Source: JAABVY01 sp964496505 (GTDB taxonomy: Bacteria > Zixibacteria > MSB-5A5 > JAABVY01). Taken from it: DNA of 64,000 nucleotides. The position numbers and the translations under genes are program-made. The stretch spans positions 135,108 through 199,107 of the forward strand of contig CAZBZV010000001.1 of assembly GCA_964496505.1 (NCBI GenBank). Direction: 5' to 3'. The notes beneath the pieces were generated by a model, which had not been told where the DNA came from, searched no databases, and was given only the letters and a program-made list of their open reading frames with translations. Below are positions 32,530 through 41,450 of this stretch, in pieces; positions within the stretch are counted from its first letter, which is position 1, and each line of letters starts with the position of its first letter.

Positions 32530-34767
32530 ATGGCCGAAAAAACTTCAAAGCTTCTTTCGCCGGGAATAAAACCGGCATTTTTATTTCTCCTATCTTTATT
32601 AATATATCCGGCCCTGATTTATTCTCAGTCCGGGCTTTCCCTTTGGGGGCAAATTACCGATTCTGAATCCGGCCTTCCTGTCGAAGATGCTATCGTCCGG
32701 CTGATTCCCGAAGGGCGCACAACAAGCAGCAACAAGGACGGCATCTATCGATTTTTTAATCTCAAATATAAATCTGCGACAATAGAGATTAAAGCGGAAG
32801 GATATGAATCCCTGAAAAGAGAGGGATTGACGCTCGATGATGCTCTGGCATCAAGGCGGGACTTTGCGCTTGCAACGCGGCTCTTTTATGATCAGGATCA
32901 AATCGTAATCGGAGAAGTTGAGGTTGAACAGCCCGGGAAGATCATAATCGATGAAAGCTCGCCCGAATTCAAAAACGCCCGCACGCTCTCGGAGATTCTG
33001 GAATATATACCCCGGGTGATTGTGGCGCAATCGGGCGGATCGAATCAGACCGCCTCGATTTCAATCGGAGGGGCGCCTGCCAAACATACCGGAATATATA
33101 TCGATGGCATGCCGGTAAACTCGCATCTAACCGGCGAATTTGACCTGAACAGCATTCCTAAACAGGCGGTAAAGCGGATCGAAGTCTATACCGACGGTGC
33201 GGCCGCCGAGATGGGCGCGGGTTCTCTGGCAGGAGCGGTCAATATCATCACACGAAAAGCGGCCTTTCAGGGTGAATTTGGATTCGATCAGAATATCGGC
33301 AGTTATAATTCCGATGAAACCAATCTGACGGTGCAGAATATCTTCCATGAGAAGCTTTCCGGCCTGTTTATATTCTCCAGAAACACCGCATCCAACGACT
33401 TCAAGTATGACGATCCGAAAGCGGGAGAGATAAGACGGCAGAACAATTATCGCGATCTCGACAGCAAATACGCCAGCCTGAATTATAAAATCAATCAGCA
33501 TGATAATATATACATGAATTTCTCTTATGTCCACTCAAGAGCCGGATTGCCGGGAGCGGTGTATTCGCTCACCCCCAGTGCGGAAAAATCGGAATCTTTT
33601 CGGACATGGAATCTGGGTGCGGATTTATCGCCGCTGGATAATCTTATGCTGGCGGTTTCAACGCAGCATTACCTCTCTCATCAGCATTTCACCGATTACG
33701 ACACCTTTATTCCATACGACAGCAAATATCGCGACAGCAGACTCAGTTTTAATATAAATCCGAAGTATATAATCAGTCCCGATCATTATCTCTCAGCCCG
33801 CCTGAACCTGAGTTTCGACCGTTTCCGGCAGGGGTATATGCTTAATGAAGATCAGGATCCAATCGAAGTTAATGAGGATCGGGTTCAATCGAATATAAGC
33901 TATGATGGGCGTATGGCATTAGAAAAACCTGCACTGTTTTTCGATTACCTGAATTTGAAGCTGGCTTTCTCACAAACCGCATCCGACCTTTATCGTCCGC
34001 TTATTTCTCCTCTCATACGAGCAGATTTGGAAAAAGGCGATGCGAATAAGATGATCTTGTATGCGGCCTATGCCAATTCATACCGCGCGCCCACTTATGC
34101 CTCGCTTTTCTGGAGCGAGGATGCTTTCTCGGTCGGTAATCCCAATTTGCTGCCGGAAAAGTCTGAGGACTTTTCGACTGGCTTGCGGCTTATTTTCAGA
34201 CGTGCCGGAATCTGGAACCTGGGAGTTGAGTACGAGCATTCATTTATAAAGGATCTGATATATTGGGAGCGGCGTTTTGACGGCAAGTATGCGCCGCGCA
34301 ATCTCTCTGCCGCCCGAGTATCGTCGGTTATATGGAATGTGGAATGGAAATCGTATGATGATATTGTAGGCATTTCCCTTTCCCACACACTTTCCGATCC
34401 CAGGGACCGAAGCTGGGAGCCGAATCAGCATGATAATATCCTGACTTTTCGTCCCCGCAAAATCACTGATCTAAAGCTCAGCTTCAATCCGGGGGTGGTC
34501 TTTGTCTCGATGCAGACAAGATGGGTGTCGGAGCGCTATATCCGACGGGCAAATACTAAAGCCCTGAGTAAATATTCGGTCACTGATCTCAAGGCGGGAG
34601 TAAATCAGAAAATCGGCAAATTCGAAATATCTTTAAACGCTAAAGTAGACAACCTCTTTTCAGAAGAATACGAAATCCTCGAGCGCTACCCGCTGCCCGA
34701 GAGGTCCTACGGCCTTGGGGTTGGACTTACCTATAATTTTGAATCCGGGGGAAGAAATGAAAAATAG
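32530..34767 (+). CDS. btuB: TonB-dependent outer-membrane receptor, BtuB type
   Basis: A 745-residue receptor predicted to import cobalamin (or cobinamide), judged by the riboswitch. A signal peptide occupies about residues 1-34, followed by a carboxypeptidase-regulatory-like beta domain (35-118, LWGQITDSESGLPVEDAIVR), a plug (about 135-240, LSEILEYIPRVIVAQSGG; IYIDGMPVNSHL; RIEVYTDGAAAEMGAGSLAG) and a 22-strand-type barrel ending in aromatic YGLGVGLTYNF (nine residues before the end). The extra N-terminal domain is common in Bacteroidota-type receptors. It overlaps the next gene by 11 nt. Confidence 0.88.
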   Translation: MAEKTSKLLSPGIKPAFLFLLSLLIYPALIYSQSGLSLWGQITDSESGLPVEDAIVRLIPEGRTTSSNKDGIYRFFNLKYKSATIEIKAEGYESLKREGLTLDDALASRRDFALATRLFYDQDQIVIGEVEVEQPGKIIIDESSPEFKNARTLSEILEYIPRVIVAQSGGSNQTASISIGGAPAKHTGIYIDGMPVNSHLTGEFDLNSIPKQAVKRIEVYTDGAAAEMGAGSLAGAVNIITRKAAFQGEFGFDQNIGSYNSDETNLTVQNIFHEKLSGLFIFSRNTASNDFKYDDPKAGEIRRQNNYRDLDSKYASLNYKINQHDNIYMNFSYVHSRAGLPGAVYSLTPSAEKSESFRTWNLGADLSPLDNLMLAVSTQHYLSHQHFTDYDTFIPYDSKYRDSRLSFNINPKYIISPDHYLSARLNLSFDRFRQGYMLNEDQDPIEVNEDRVQSNISYDGRMALEKPALFFDYLNLKLAFSQTASDLYRPLISPLIRADLEKGDANKMILYAAYANSYRAPTYASLFWSEDAFSVGNPNLLPEKSEDFSTGLRLIFRRAGIWNLGVEYEHSFIKDLIYWERRFDGKYAPRNLSAARVSSVIWNVEWKSYDDIVGISLSHTLSDPRDRSWEPNQHDNILTFRPRKITDLKLSFNPGVVFVSMQTRWVSERYIRRANTKALSKYSVTDLKAGVNQKIGKFEISLNAKVDNLFSEEYEILERYPLPERSYGLGVGLTYNFESGGRNEK

Positions 34768-36001
34768 ACAAACACTGATAACATTGGCATCGATCATTTT
34801 GCTTCTGGTTACCTCTTCCGGATTGCACGCTGATGAATTAATCGTGATAAACAGTCTCGGGGAAACATTGAGCAAAATCGATCTTGAAACCGGAACGGTG
34901 GATAATAATTTCGTGACCGTGGGATTGATTCCGAATGCCATTGTTTGCGATGGCGATAGGGCCTATGTGGCAAATTCCGGTTCGGATGATTTATATATAG
35001 TTGATCTGGAAAGCGAGACAATTGAGGATATAATAGATCTCGGCTCAGGGCGAAATCCGTGGTCCTTGAGCTTTTTGGACGACAGTACGCTCCTTGTTAC
35101 GAATTTTATCTCCAGTACAATTTCAAAGGTGAATATAAATACGAGGACTGTGGTTGGTGAATGGGCTGTCGACACCCGTCCCCAGGGACTTATGACCATC
35201 GGGGAGAGAACCTATATTGCCATTAGCGGCTTTAATCCTGCAGATACCTCTTACGGTCCCGGATCGGTGGCAGTCTGGGACAATCAAGGCGACAGCATTG
35301 TGCAGTATATCAGCGTCGGCACCAACCCGCAAGACCTCGATATCGGTCCCGACGGAAGATTAAATATCGTCTGTACTGGAAATTATGAGGGGCTGCCGGG
35401 GATGCTCTATGTGGTTGATACTGCCAGCCTGAGCGTGGCGGATTCATTTCAGACCGCTACCACATTTTTCCCGCCTTCTGATATTGTTGTAACGAGTGAT
35501 GGCATCGGCTTTCTTGCGGCCGGGGGCTGGATAGATAAGGGAGAGGTCTATACATTCGATCCTGTAAATTCCGTAATGCTTCACGACCAGAACAATCCGC
35601 TTACCACCGGCCTGGGAGTGATTGCGGTTTCGAAGGCCACCGACAGCACTATTTTCAGCTATAATTTCGGCGCTGATAATATAACCGAGATGGATTCCTC
35701 TGGGCTGATTCTCAATACCTATAATGTGGGTGATGGTCCACAAACCGGCGATATCCGTATCACCGCCCCGGATTATATTTGCGGAGATGTGAATGATGAT
35801 ATGGCCGTTAATGTCAGCGACGCGGTTTTTGTGATCAATTATGTCTTCATCGGGGGAGAGGCGCCCGCTCCACTGGAATCCGGAGATACCAATTGCGATA
35901 CTGCTGTTAATGTCAGCGATGCGGTCTGGATTATCAATTATGTATTTATCGGCGGAAAAGCGCCCTGCGATACCGACGGGGATAATATTACGGACTGTTA
36001 G
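34757..36001 (+). CDS. Secreted BtuG-like beta-propeller with dockerin-type tail
   Basis: A 414-residue exported protein. It has a signal peptide (residues 1-25, cleavage near LHA-DE) with no lipobox Cys. Residues 26-345 form a YncE-like propeller of repeated units (NSLGETLSKIDLETG, VANSGSDDLYIVDLESETI, VTNFISSTISKVNINTRTVV). The C-terminus has two dockerin type I-like calcium repeats (GDVNDDMAVNVSDAVFVINY; GDTNCDTAVNVSDAVWIINY). Translational coupling to btuB under the riboswitch recalls BtuG of Bacteroides, a surface propeller that hands B12 to BtuB. The B12 role is inferred from fold and context. GGGGGAAG precedes the ATG. Confidence 0.75.
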   Translation: MKNRQTLITLASIILLLVTSSGLHADELIVINSLGETLSKIDLETGTVDNNFVTVGLIPNAIVCDGDRAYVANSGSDDLYIVDLESETIEDIIDLGSGRNPWSLSFLDDSTLLVTNFISSTISKVNINTRTVVGEWAVDTRPQGLMTIGERTYIAISGFNPADTSYGPGSVAVWDNQGDSIVQYISVGTNPQDLDIGPDGRLNIVCTGNYEGLPGMLYVVDTASLSVADSFQTATTFFPPSDIVVTSDGIGFLAAGGWIDKGEVYTFDPVNSVMLHDQNNPLTTGLGVIAVSKATDSTIFSYNFGADNITEMDSSGLILNTYNVGDGPQTGDIRITAPDYICGDVNDDMAVNVSDAVFVINYVFIGGEAPAPLESGDTNCDTAVNVSDAVWIINYVFIGGKAPCDTDGDNITDC

Positions 36002-36517
36002 GCTTTATATCTGAATCCGTCAGGTAACAATCCCGTCTTGGACGGGATCAGGACCTGATGAAACCAAGAATACTCAAGCATATTTCATAAATCCATTCGA
36101 TTTCGTTTCAAGAATATGCAAAATGTTGCATATTAACTTAAGATAAATGCCGAATAGCCAATAGAATTTTAGATTCTTCTCGTACTAAATTATGGAGCCT
36201 GGGTGGCAGGATACTCCCATAAGTACTAACCTTATGCAGCATTGTAAAATACGCTTTTAACTTAAAGCAGTTCTAAAATATAGATAAAGCACTTCCGTTT
36301 TTAGTGCTAAGGCATGCGAGTTGCTTTTGTTTCATAGTGAAAATATGGAATGGAACTTCTGACAAATTTAGGGAGTGGTGTGTGCTGTTAATCAGCCACC
36401 TGACGGTAGAGTCGGGCATCCCCCCTCCACCACTCCCTAAGCTTTTATCCCCGCAGAAATTAACAATCGAAATCAGAACGCAATTGACATTTAATGAGAT
36501 TTTGGTGAAATTGCGGG
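36002..36517 (+). other. Intergenic region, 516 bp
   Basis: AT-rich and without a convincing gene. It includes a small hairpin after the propeller gene (TCCCGTC-TTG-GACGGGA, about 36029-36045) that lacks a U-run, and the 13-bp inverted repeat described separately. An 87-codon open frame (36304-36567) overlaps the inverted repeat and the next gene and looks spurious. Confidence 0.5.
36368..36440 (+). repeat. 73-nt structure with perfect 13-bp terminal inverted repeat
   Basis: TTAGGGAGTGGTG (36368-36380) and CACCACTCCCTAA (36428-36440) are exact reverse complements. The loop has CTGTTAATCAG, identical to a tRNA-Asn anticodon-loop core, and the 3' side reads CATCCCCCCTCCACCA, like the 3' end of a tmRNA or tRNA. 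It does not fold into a normal cloverleaf. It could be a small structured RNA, a tRNA-derived relic or an attachment-site remnant. Confidence 0.5.
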
Positions 36518-37501
36518 ATGCTTTTCGAATCGATCAAAGATATTGTCAAAATCTTCTCTCTGCCTGAAGGCAATCCGTTAGATGACGAAAATCGAACGCT
36601 TGCGCAAATCTGCGGATTTTCAGGAAATGACAGACTCCTCATAGTCAATGCCGATGATTTTGGTCTCTGCTCAAGCACCAATCGGGCGGTTGCAGAGCTT
36701 ATCGATAAAGGGGTGGTCAATTCAGTCTCAATGTTCGCATCGGCGGAAAACACTGATGAAGGCCTCAAGCTTCTGGGGGAGAGAGAACAATCCACCGGAA
36801 TTCACTTGACCCTGACCTCAGAGTGGGAAAATCATGTGCTGTCTCCTGTTCTGCCTGCGGAAAAGGTGCAATCCCTGCTAAATGGCTCGGAGCAGTTTTA
36901 TTCCGAGATTAAGCATCTCTACCTGACCGCTGATAATGATGAAATAGAGGCTGAATGCCGGGCCCAGATTAATCGCATGCTTGACTCGGGGATTATAATC
37001 GATCATCTGGATACCCATATGGGCGCTATGCAGCTCAGGCCGGATTTCGTGGAAATATATCTCAAACTGGCTTCGGAATATAATCTGCCAGTGCGCATGG
37101 GCTCTCAAAGCCTGGCACAGCTTATGGGGCTTCCGGCTGAACAACTGGATAATGCCAGAACGATGGGGCTGGCATTTCCGGATAATCTGATTTATATCCC
37201 GATGTCATTTACGCCCGACAAGGAAATCCGCTTCCGGGCTTATGAATATGCTATACAGAATATTCCCTCCGGAATTGCGGAGATATACTTTCATCCTACT
37301 TATAATGGCGATGATTTTAAAGCGCTTCAGCATGAATATTCGAAGCGTAAAGATATCAGCTATGAATCGATCAGGCTCTGGGATTATGAATTTTTGGCCG
37401 ATGGATGCCTGAGTCGAATTCTGGAAGAGGAAGAAATAAAGCTGATTTCTTATGCGGATTTGATGAAAGTTCAGCGGGAAACACTTAAAGTAAAAGATTA
37501 A
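36518..37501 (+). CDS. ChbG/YdjC-like carbohydrate deacetylase
   Basis: A 327-residue enzyme of the YdjC/ChbG family, metal-dependent deacetylases acting on N-acetylated sugars such as chitobiose. Metal-site motifs are visible: IVNADDFGLC (two Asp, near residue 42), GIHLTLTSEW (His), HLDTHMG (His) and EIYFHPTY (His). About 38 extra N-terminal residues precede the domain. A ribosome-binding site is not obvious and a later start is possible. It converges on mutS2. Confidence 0.8.
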   Translation: MLFESIKDIVKIFSLPEGNPLDDENRTLAQICGFSGNDRLLIVNADDFGLCSSTNRAVAELIDKGVVNSVSMFASAENTDEGLKLLGEREQSTGIHLTLTSEWENHVLSPVLPAEKVQSLLNGSEQFYSEIKHLYLTADNDEIEAECRAQINRMLDSGIIIDHLDTHMGAMQLRPDFVEIYLKLASEYNLPVRMGSQSLAQLMGLPAEQLDNARTMGLAFPDNLIYIPMSFTPDKEIRFRAYEYAIQNIPSGIAEIYFHPTYNGDDFKALQHEYSKRKDISYESIRLWDYEFLADGCLSRILEEEEIKLISYADLMKVQRETLKVKD

Positions 37502-37510
37502 TCCAAAGCC

Positions 37511-39880
37511 CTAACTCTTTTTTATTTTTACGACTGTAACTCCCGAACCGCCCTCATTGAAATATCCCAGACGATGGCTTTCCACAAGTGGATGGATCCT
37601 TAGATATGAGTTGACAGCCTTTCTCAGTGCTCCGGTACCCTTGCCATGAAGTATGTAGACCGTCTCGAGATTTGCAATAGAGACCGAATCCAGATATTTT
37701 TCGACTGCCGTTACGGCTTCCTCGGCAGTCATTCCCCGCACCGATAATTGCATGGGAATATTTTCAAACGGAGCATAATTAACACCCGGGGGGATAGATC
37801 GTTTTGGTTCATTCTTGTGAATTTTTTTCAGGAGGTTCGATTTTACAGTTGCCACCATGCTTCCGGTCTGAACCCGCCAGCTATCCGCTTTCTCGTTGTA
37901 GTCCAGAAGCTCGCCCTCGGAACGAAGATTCTCTATAAAGACGCGGTCGCCGGGGGAGAGGCTTTCCTCTTTTTTGGAAGGCTCCTTTTGTACCTTTATC
38001 TGGTTCAGCCGATCACGGAATTCATCCTGCTTTTCGCGGATGAATTTATGGGCAGCCTTCACGCTTTGCTTATCGGCCTTCTGCTCCTTGATGTTTCGCA
38101 CGAGCTGCTCGAGTCGGCCGCGCGTGCCCTCAACCATTTCCTGAGCCTCCCGCATTGCTTTTTCCTTGTATGCCTGCTGCTCATCTGCGATTTTGTCCTG
38201 CCGTTCGACATAATGTTTGCGCAGCCTATCGACTTCCTCTTTTTCCTTGTCTATCAGTTTTCTGGCCTCTTCGGCCTGCTGGGTTTCCGACTGCATGCGT
38301 TCGATAAGCTCTGCCAGATTTCGCTCCTGCGTGCCCATAAGCCCGACCGCATCTTCAACCACATCCTGCGGCATGCCCAGGCGTTTGGCCATCTCGATAG
38401 CATAAGATGATCCCGGAAGCCCGATTATCAGCCGGTAAGTCGGCTTTAGCGTTTTCTGATCGAATTCAAGGGAGGCGTTCTGGATACGTTTATCTTTTTC
38501 AGACAATGTCTTGAGCGCAGAATAATGAGTCGTAATAATCGCTTTTCCCTTGCAGTCCAGTATTTTCTTAAGGATTGCCTCGCCCAACGCCGAACCTTCG
38601 ACCGGATCGGTACCGGCGCCAAGCTCATCCATAAGTATCAGGCTGTTTTCATCACAGTTTTTTAAAGCTCCGATGATCTTGGAAATGTGTGAGGAAAAGG
38701 TTGAAAGAGACAGTTCAATCGACTGCTCGTCTCCTATATCGGCAAACACATTATGGAAAATCCCTACCGCCGAATCCTTATGAGCCGGTATAAGCATACC
38801 GGACTGAACCATTATGGTCAAGAGTCCAACTGTTTTAAGAGCTACTGTTTTGCCGCCCATATTGGGGCCTGTGATTACAATGCAATCGAATTCTTTTGCC
38901 AGATGAATATCGAGCGGGATGACCTCGGATTTTTTCTCTACGGATTTAAGCAGAAGCGGATGACGAGCTTCCCTTAAATTTACATAAGGCCTGTCAACCA
39001 GCTCCGGAGGATTACAGTCAAGACGAACTGCAAGGCGCGCTTTGGCATGGATGAAATCGATCATTCCGATCATCTCATAATTGTGCCGGAATTCATCAAG
39101 TTGAGAACGAACCGAATCGCCGATATCAATCAGGATTCTCTCGATCTCCGCCTCTTCATCATTGATCAATTCCCTCAGATGATTATTCATTTCAACCGTT
39201 GCCATCGGCTCCACGAATAAGGTCATACCGGTTTTGGAATGTCCGTGTATCACACCGGTTTTCCCGGTAACATCGGAGGTCGGCATGGGAATAACGTAGC
39301 GGCTGTCGCGAATTGTGATGACGTCATCCTGGCGGGTCTCGTCGCTGCGCCGGGATTGAATCATAGATTCAAGTTTTGCCAGTATTTTATTGCGCACCAA
39401 TTGTTTTTCGATTCTGATCTTGCGCAGCCGGGAGGATGCCGAGTCCATTATTTCGCCGCTTTTGTCGATAGCCTTTTCTATTTTCTGAAGGACCTCATGT
39501 CCCGGTTGAATCTCGGAAACATAGGCATTAATCAGTGGATATTTATCGGTCTTGCCCTTCATATAACTTTTCAGACTATGACAAACCCTCAAAAAGTGGG
39601 CAATTTTGAGATATTCGGTAGAGGCGATATATGTATTTTCAACCTTAAGGCGCGAAAGATAAACATCAATCGGATCAAGTGTCTGTAATACGAACGGCTC
39701 CTCGAACCTGAGGATCTCGGTCAACTGCCCGGTCTCCGCCAGCTCTTTTTTGATCTGCTCGTAATCTGTTTTAGGATAAAGATATTCAGCCCTTGCTATG
39801 CCCGCCGGGGTGTGACAGATATCACGCAGGAGGCTTTTAATCTTATCGAATTCCAGTTTATTTAAGGTATGCTCATCCAT
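37511..39880 (-). CDS. mutS2: Endonuclease/recombination suppressor MutS2
   Basis: A 789-residue MutS homologue without the mismatch-recognition domain. It contains a core/clamp region (1-300), the ATPase with Walker A GPNMGGKT and Walker B LILMDELGAGTDP, a long coiled coil (about 510-640), a KOW-like segment and a C-terminal Smr nuclease domain (SVRGMTAEEAVTAVEKYLDS; LHGKGTGALRKAV). MutS2 suppresses recombination and rescues collided ribosomes in some bacteria. The usual DLR of the Smr domain is SVRG here. It is divergent from the following VOC gene. Confidence 0.96.
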   Translation of the reverse strand: MDEHTLNKLEFDKIKSLLRDICHTPAGIARAEYLYPKTDYEQIKKELAETGQLTEILRFEEPFVLQTLDPIDVYLSRLKVENTYIASTEYLKIAHFLRVCHSLKSYMKGKTDKYPLINAYVSEIQPGHEVLQKIEKAIDKSGEIMDSASSRLRKIRIEKQLVRNKILAKLESMIQSRRSDETRQDDVITIRDSRYVIPMPTSDVTGKTGVIHGHSKTGMTLFVEPMATVEMNNHLRELINDEEAEIERILIDIGDSVRSQLDEFRHNYEMIGMIDFIHAKARLAVRLDCNPPELVDRPYVNLREARHPLLLKSVEKKSEVIPLDIHLAKEFDCIVITGPNMGGKTVALKTVGLLTIMVQSGMLIPAHKDSAVGIFHNVFADIGDEQSIELSLSTFSSHISKIIGALKNCDENSLILMDELGAGTDPVEGSALGEAILKKILDCKGKAIITTHYSALKTLSEKDKRIQNASLEFDQKTLKPTYRLIIGLPGSSYAIEMAKRLGMPQDVVEDAVGLMGTQERNLAELIERMQSETQQAEEARKLIDKEKEEVDRLRKHYVERQDKIADEQQAYKEKAMREAQEMVEGTRGRLEQLVRNIKEQKADKQSVKAAHKFIREKQDEFRDRLNQIKVQKEPSKKEESLSPGDRVFIENLRSEGELLDYNEKADSWRVQTGSMVATVKSNLLKKIHKNEPKRSIPPGVNYAPFENIPMQLSVRGMTAEEAVTAVEKYLDSVSIANLETVYILHGKGTGALRKAVNSYLRIHPLVESHRLGYFNEGGSGVTVVKIKKS

Positions 39881-40200
39881 ATTAATTTACTCTCAAAACT
39901 CAGTAGAAGATATGGCTTTGTGCAGAATTTGCAAACCCGAAAATTGTTAAAATACTGCTGTTTTTTTGGAACCACTTTTTATGTCGGGTGTATATCCTAG
40001 TAGAAAAGGCAAGAAAACCTAAGTTACGTGACCAATCCACAAGGCTCTGACCCTGAAGCCTGCTCATCAAAGCAGGCTTTTTTTTGTGAACTAAATCTTA
40101 GATTTTCCGGTTGTTTAAAATAAAGGGTGTATTTTATGTCAGTTCCGCAAAAGAGTACTTATCTATTATTAGGCAGTAATTTTCAAAATTAGGAGGAATG
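39881..40200 (+). other. Divergent intergenic region with an orphan terminator
   Basis: A 320-nt gap between mutS2 (minus) and the VOC gene (plus). It contains a good intrinsic terminator (40054-40087) with no coding gene upstream on the plus strand, so a short non-coding transcript from about 39950-40085 is possible. No known RNA family is recognised. Confidence 0.45.
40056..40087 (+). terminator. Intrinsic terminator, orphan
   Basis: AAGCCTGCT pairs with AGCAGGCTT around a CATCAA loop, followed by eight T. No plus-strand coding gene ends in front of it. Confidence 0.8.
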
Positions 40201-40566
40201 ATGTCTATTTCCAGGCTGCCTGACGGTTCCCTTTGTCATACTGAGATTTATGCCAATGACCTGGGGGAGACCATGATGTTTTATGCCGAATTGTTTGATT
40301 GGGAAGTTCGTAATTCTATGAACGGCTATGGGATGTGGAAGGACGGCAATGGCTGCGAAGGAGGCTTTTCCACTACCGGCAGGCCCAATGATACCGGCTG
40401 CAGTCTTTATTTAAAGGTCGAAAATATGGAGGATTATATCTCCCGGCTTCGCGAAAAGGGAGCGGAGATTATTCAGGAGAAAACCCAAATCGCCCCGGAC
40501 TTTGGATACTTTTCATTATTCAAGGATCCTGGTGGAAATGTTGTGGGCCTCTGGTCGAAAAAATAG
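40201..40566 (+). CDS. VOC/glyoxalase-fold protein
   Basis: A 121-residue single-unit vicinal-oxygen-chelate protein with two beta-alpha-beta-beta-beta modules (LCHTEIYANDLGETMMFYAE, then LYLKVENMEDYISRLREKG and FSLFKDPGGNVVGLWSK). It resembles the family usually annotated as glyoxalase/bleomycin-resistance-like with no known substrate. AGGAGG lies 4 nt before this ATG; another ATG immediately upstream (40198) is possible. It ends at a strong bidirectional terminator. Confidence 0.85.
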   Translation: MSISRLPDGSLCHTEIYANDLGETMMFYAELFDWEVRNSMNGYGMWKDGNGCEGGFSTTGRPNDTGCSLYLKVENMEDYISRLREKGAEIIQEKTQIAPDFGYFSLFKDPGGNVVGLWSKK

Positions 40567-40593
40567 CATCATGAAAATATGAGTGAAAACAAT

Positions 40594-40624
40594 AAAGGCG
40601 GAGCTTCCCCAATGCTCCGCCTTT
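40594..40624. terminator. Bidirectional intrinsic terminator
   Basis: AAAGGCGGAGC (40594-40604) and GCTCCGCCTTT (40614-40624) form a perfect 11-bp stem. It lies between two convergent genes and the flanking A/T tracts can serve both strands. Confidence 0.85.
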
Positions 40625-40647
40625 ATCTATCTGGGAATCAGAGAGGA

Positions 40648-41238
40648 TTAATTTCGTTTTGTATACTGCGCTTTTCCGGTTGTGTGCCATGTCTTGCCGC
40701 CATCCATAGACAATTCATATGTCCAATCGAAACTATTATCCTTGATGTTATGAATCGTAATTCTGTCTTGATATTTCTGGCCCTGCCAGACCGCCTCATG
40801 GGTGAATACCATCTTTCCATCTTTATAGTGGCCCTCGTAATAGCTGATATGCGCACCCATGTTATCGGTCCAAGTCTGCTGCCACTTTTCGGTTTCACGA
40901 TTAAAAGCCAGAAGGCCAAGGCCCTCGAATGGCATACCCATCATCTCGGAATCAAATGTATGGCGCATGGCCGCTCCGCCCAGAATCATTTCATATTTTG
41001 CCACACCCTCCGAGGTCTGCCATTCCTGATCTGAGGGATCCATTTTCCAATCCTGTGTTACATCCCAGGTTCCGGCAAGATGGGCAATCTGTTGCATTTC
41101 CTCCGGCGGTCCCATAGGCGGCATGCCCTCGGCCGTCATTTCGGATTTCTGACCCTCCTGGTCTTCTCCCGCGATTGCGGCGGCGCCGATTATAACGGCA
41201 ATCAATGAAAATACAAATATTATTCTTAATGCTGTCAT
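40648..41238 (-). CDS. Exported DUF1579-family protein
   Basis: A 196-residue protein with a signal peptide (ALRIIFVFSLIAVIIGAAAI, cleavage near AIAGED). The mature domain is DUF1579 (HLAGTWDVTQDWKM; WQTSEGVAKYEMILGGAAMR; GLGLLAFNRETEKWQQTWTD), a lipocalin-like beta fold of unknown function. GGAGGAATTC precedes the ATG, so the longer upstream frame is not used. It appears monocistronic. Confidence 0.85.
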   Translation of the reverse strand: MTALRIIFVFSLIAVIIGAAAIAGEDQEGQKSEMTAEGMPPMGPPEEMQQIAHLAGTWDVTQDWKMDPSDQEWQTSEGVAKYEMILGGAAMRHTFDSEMMGMPFEGLGLLAFNRETEKWQQTWTDNMGAHISYYEGHYKDGKMVFTHEAVWQGQKYQDRITIHNIKDNSFDWTYELSMDGGKTWHTTGKAQYTKRN

Positions 41239-41450
41239 CTGAATTCCTCCGTACTGCAAAAAGTATAATCGAGACAAATTATATACGGTATTAAACACGA
41301 TATTATGGGTTATGTTTCAAAAGGTCAAGTAAAAAGTATATTAATTTTATCCATTATCTGGGATGCCAATGGGATGCACGGATTAATTCTTCTATCCCGG
41401 CTTACAGTCTGCTGCAAATTGGGGCGTCGATTGTTATAGAAGATATTGCT

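Noticed and set aside
36304..36567. An 87-codon plus-strand open frame
   Set aside because: It runs through the 13-bp inverted-repeat element and overlaps the deacetylase start; composition is not protein-like.
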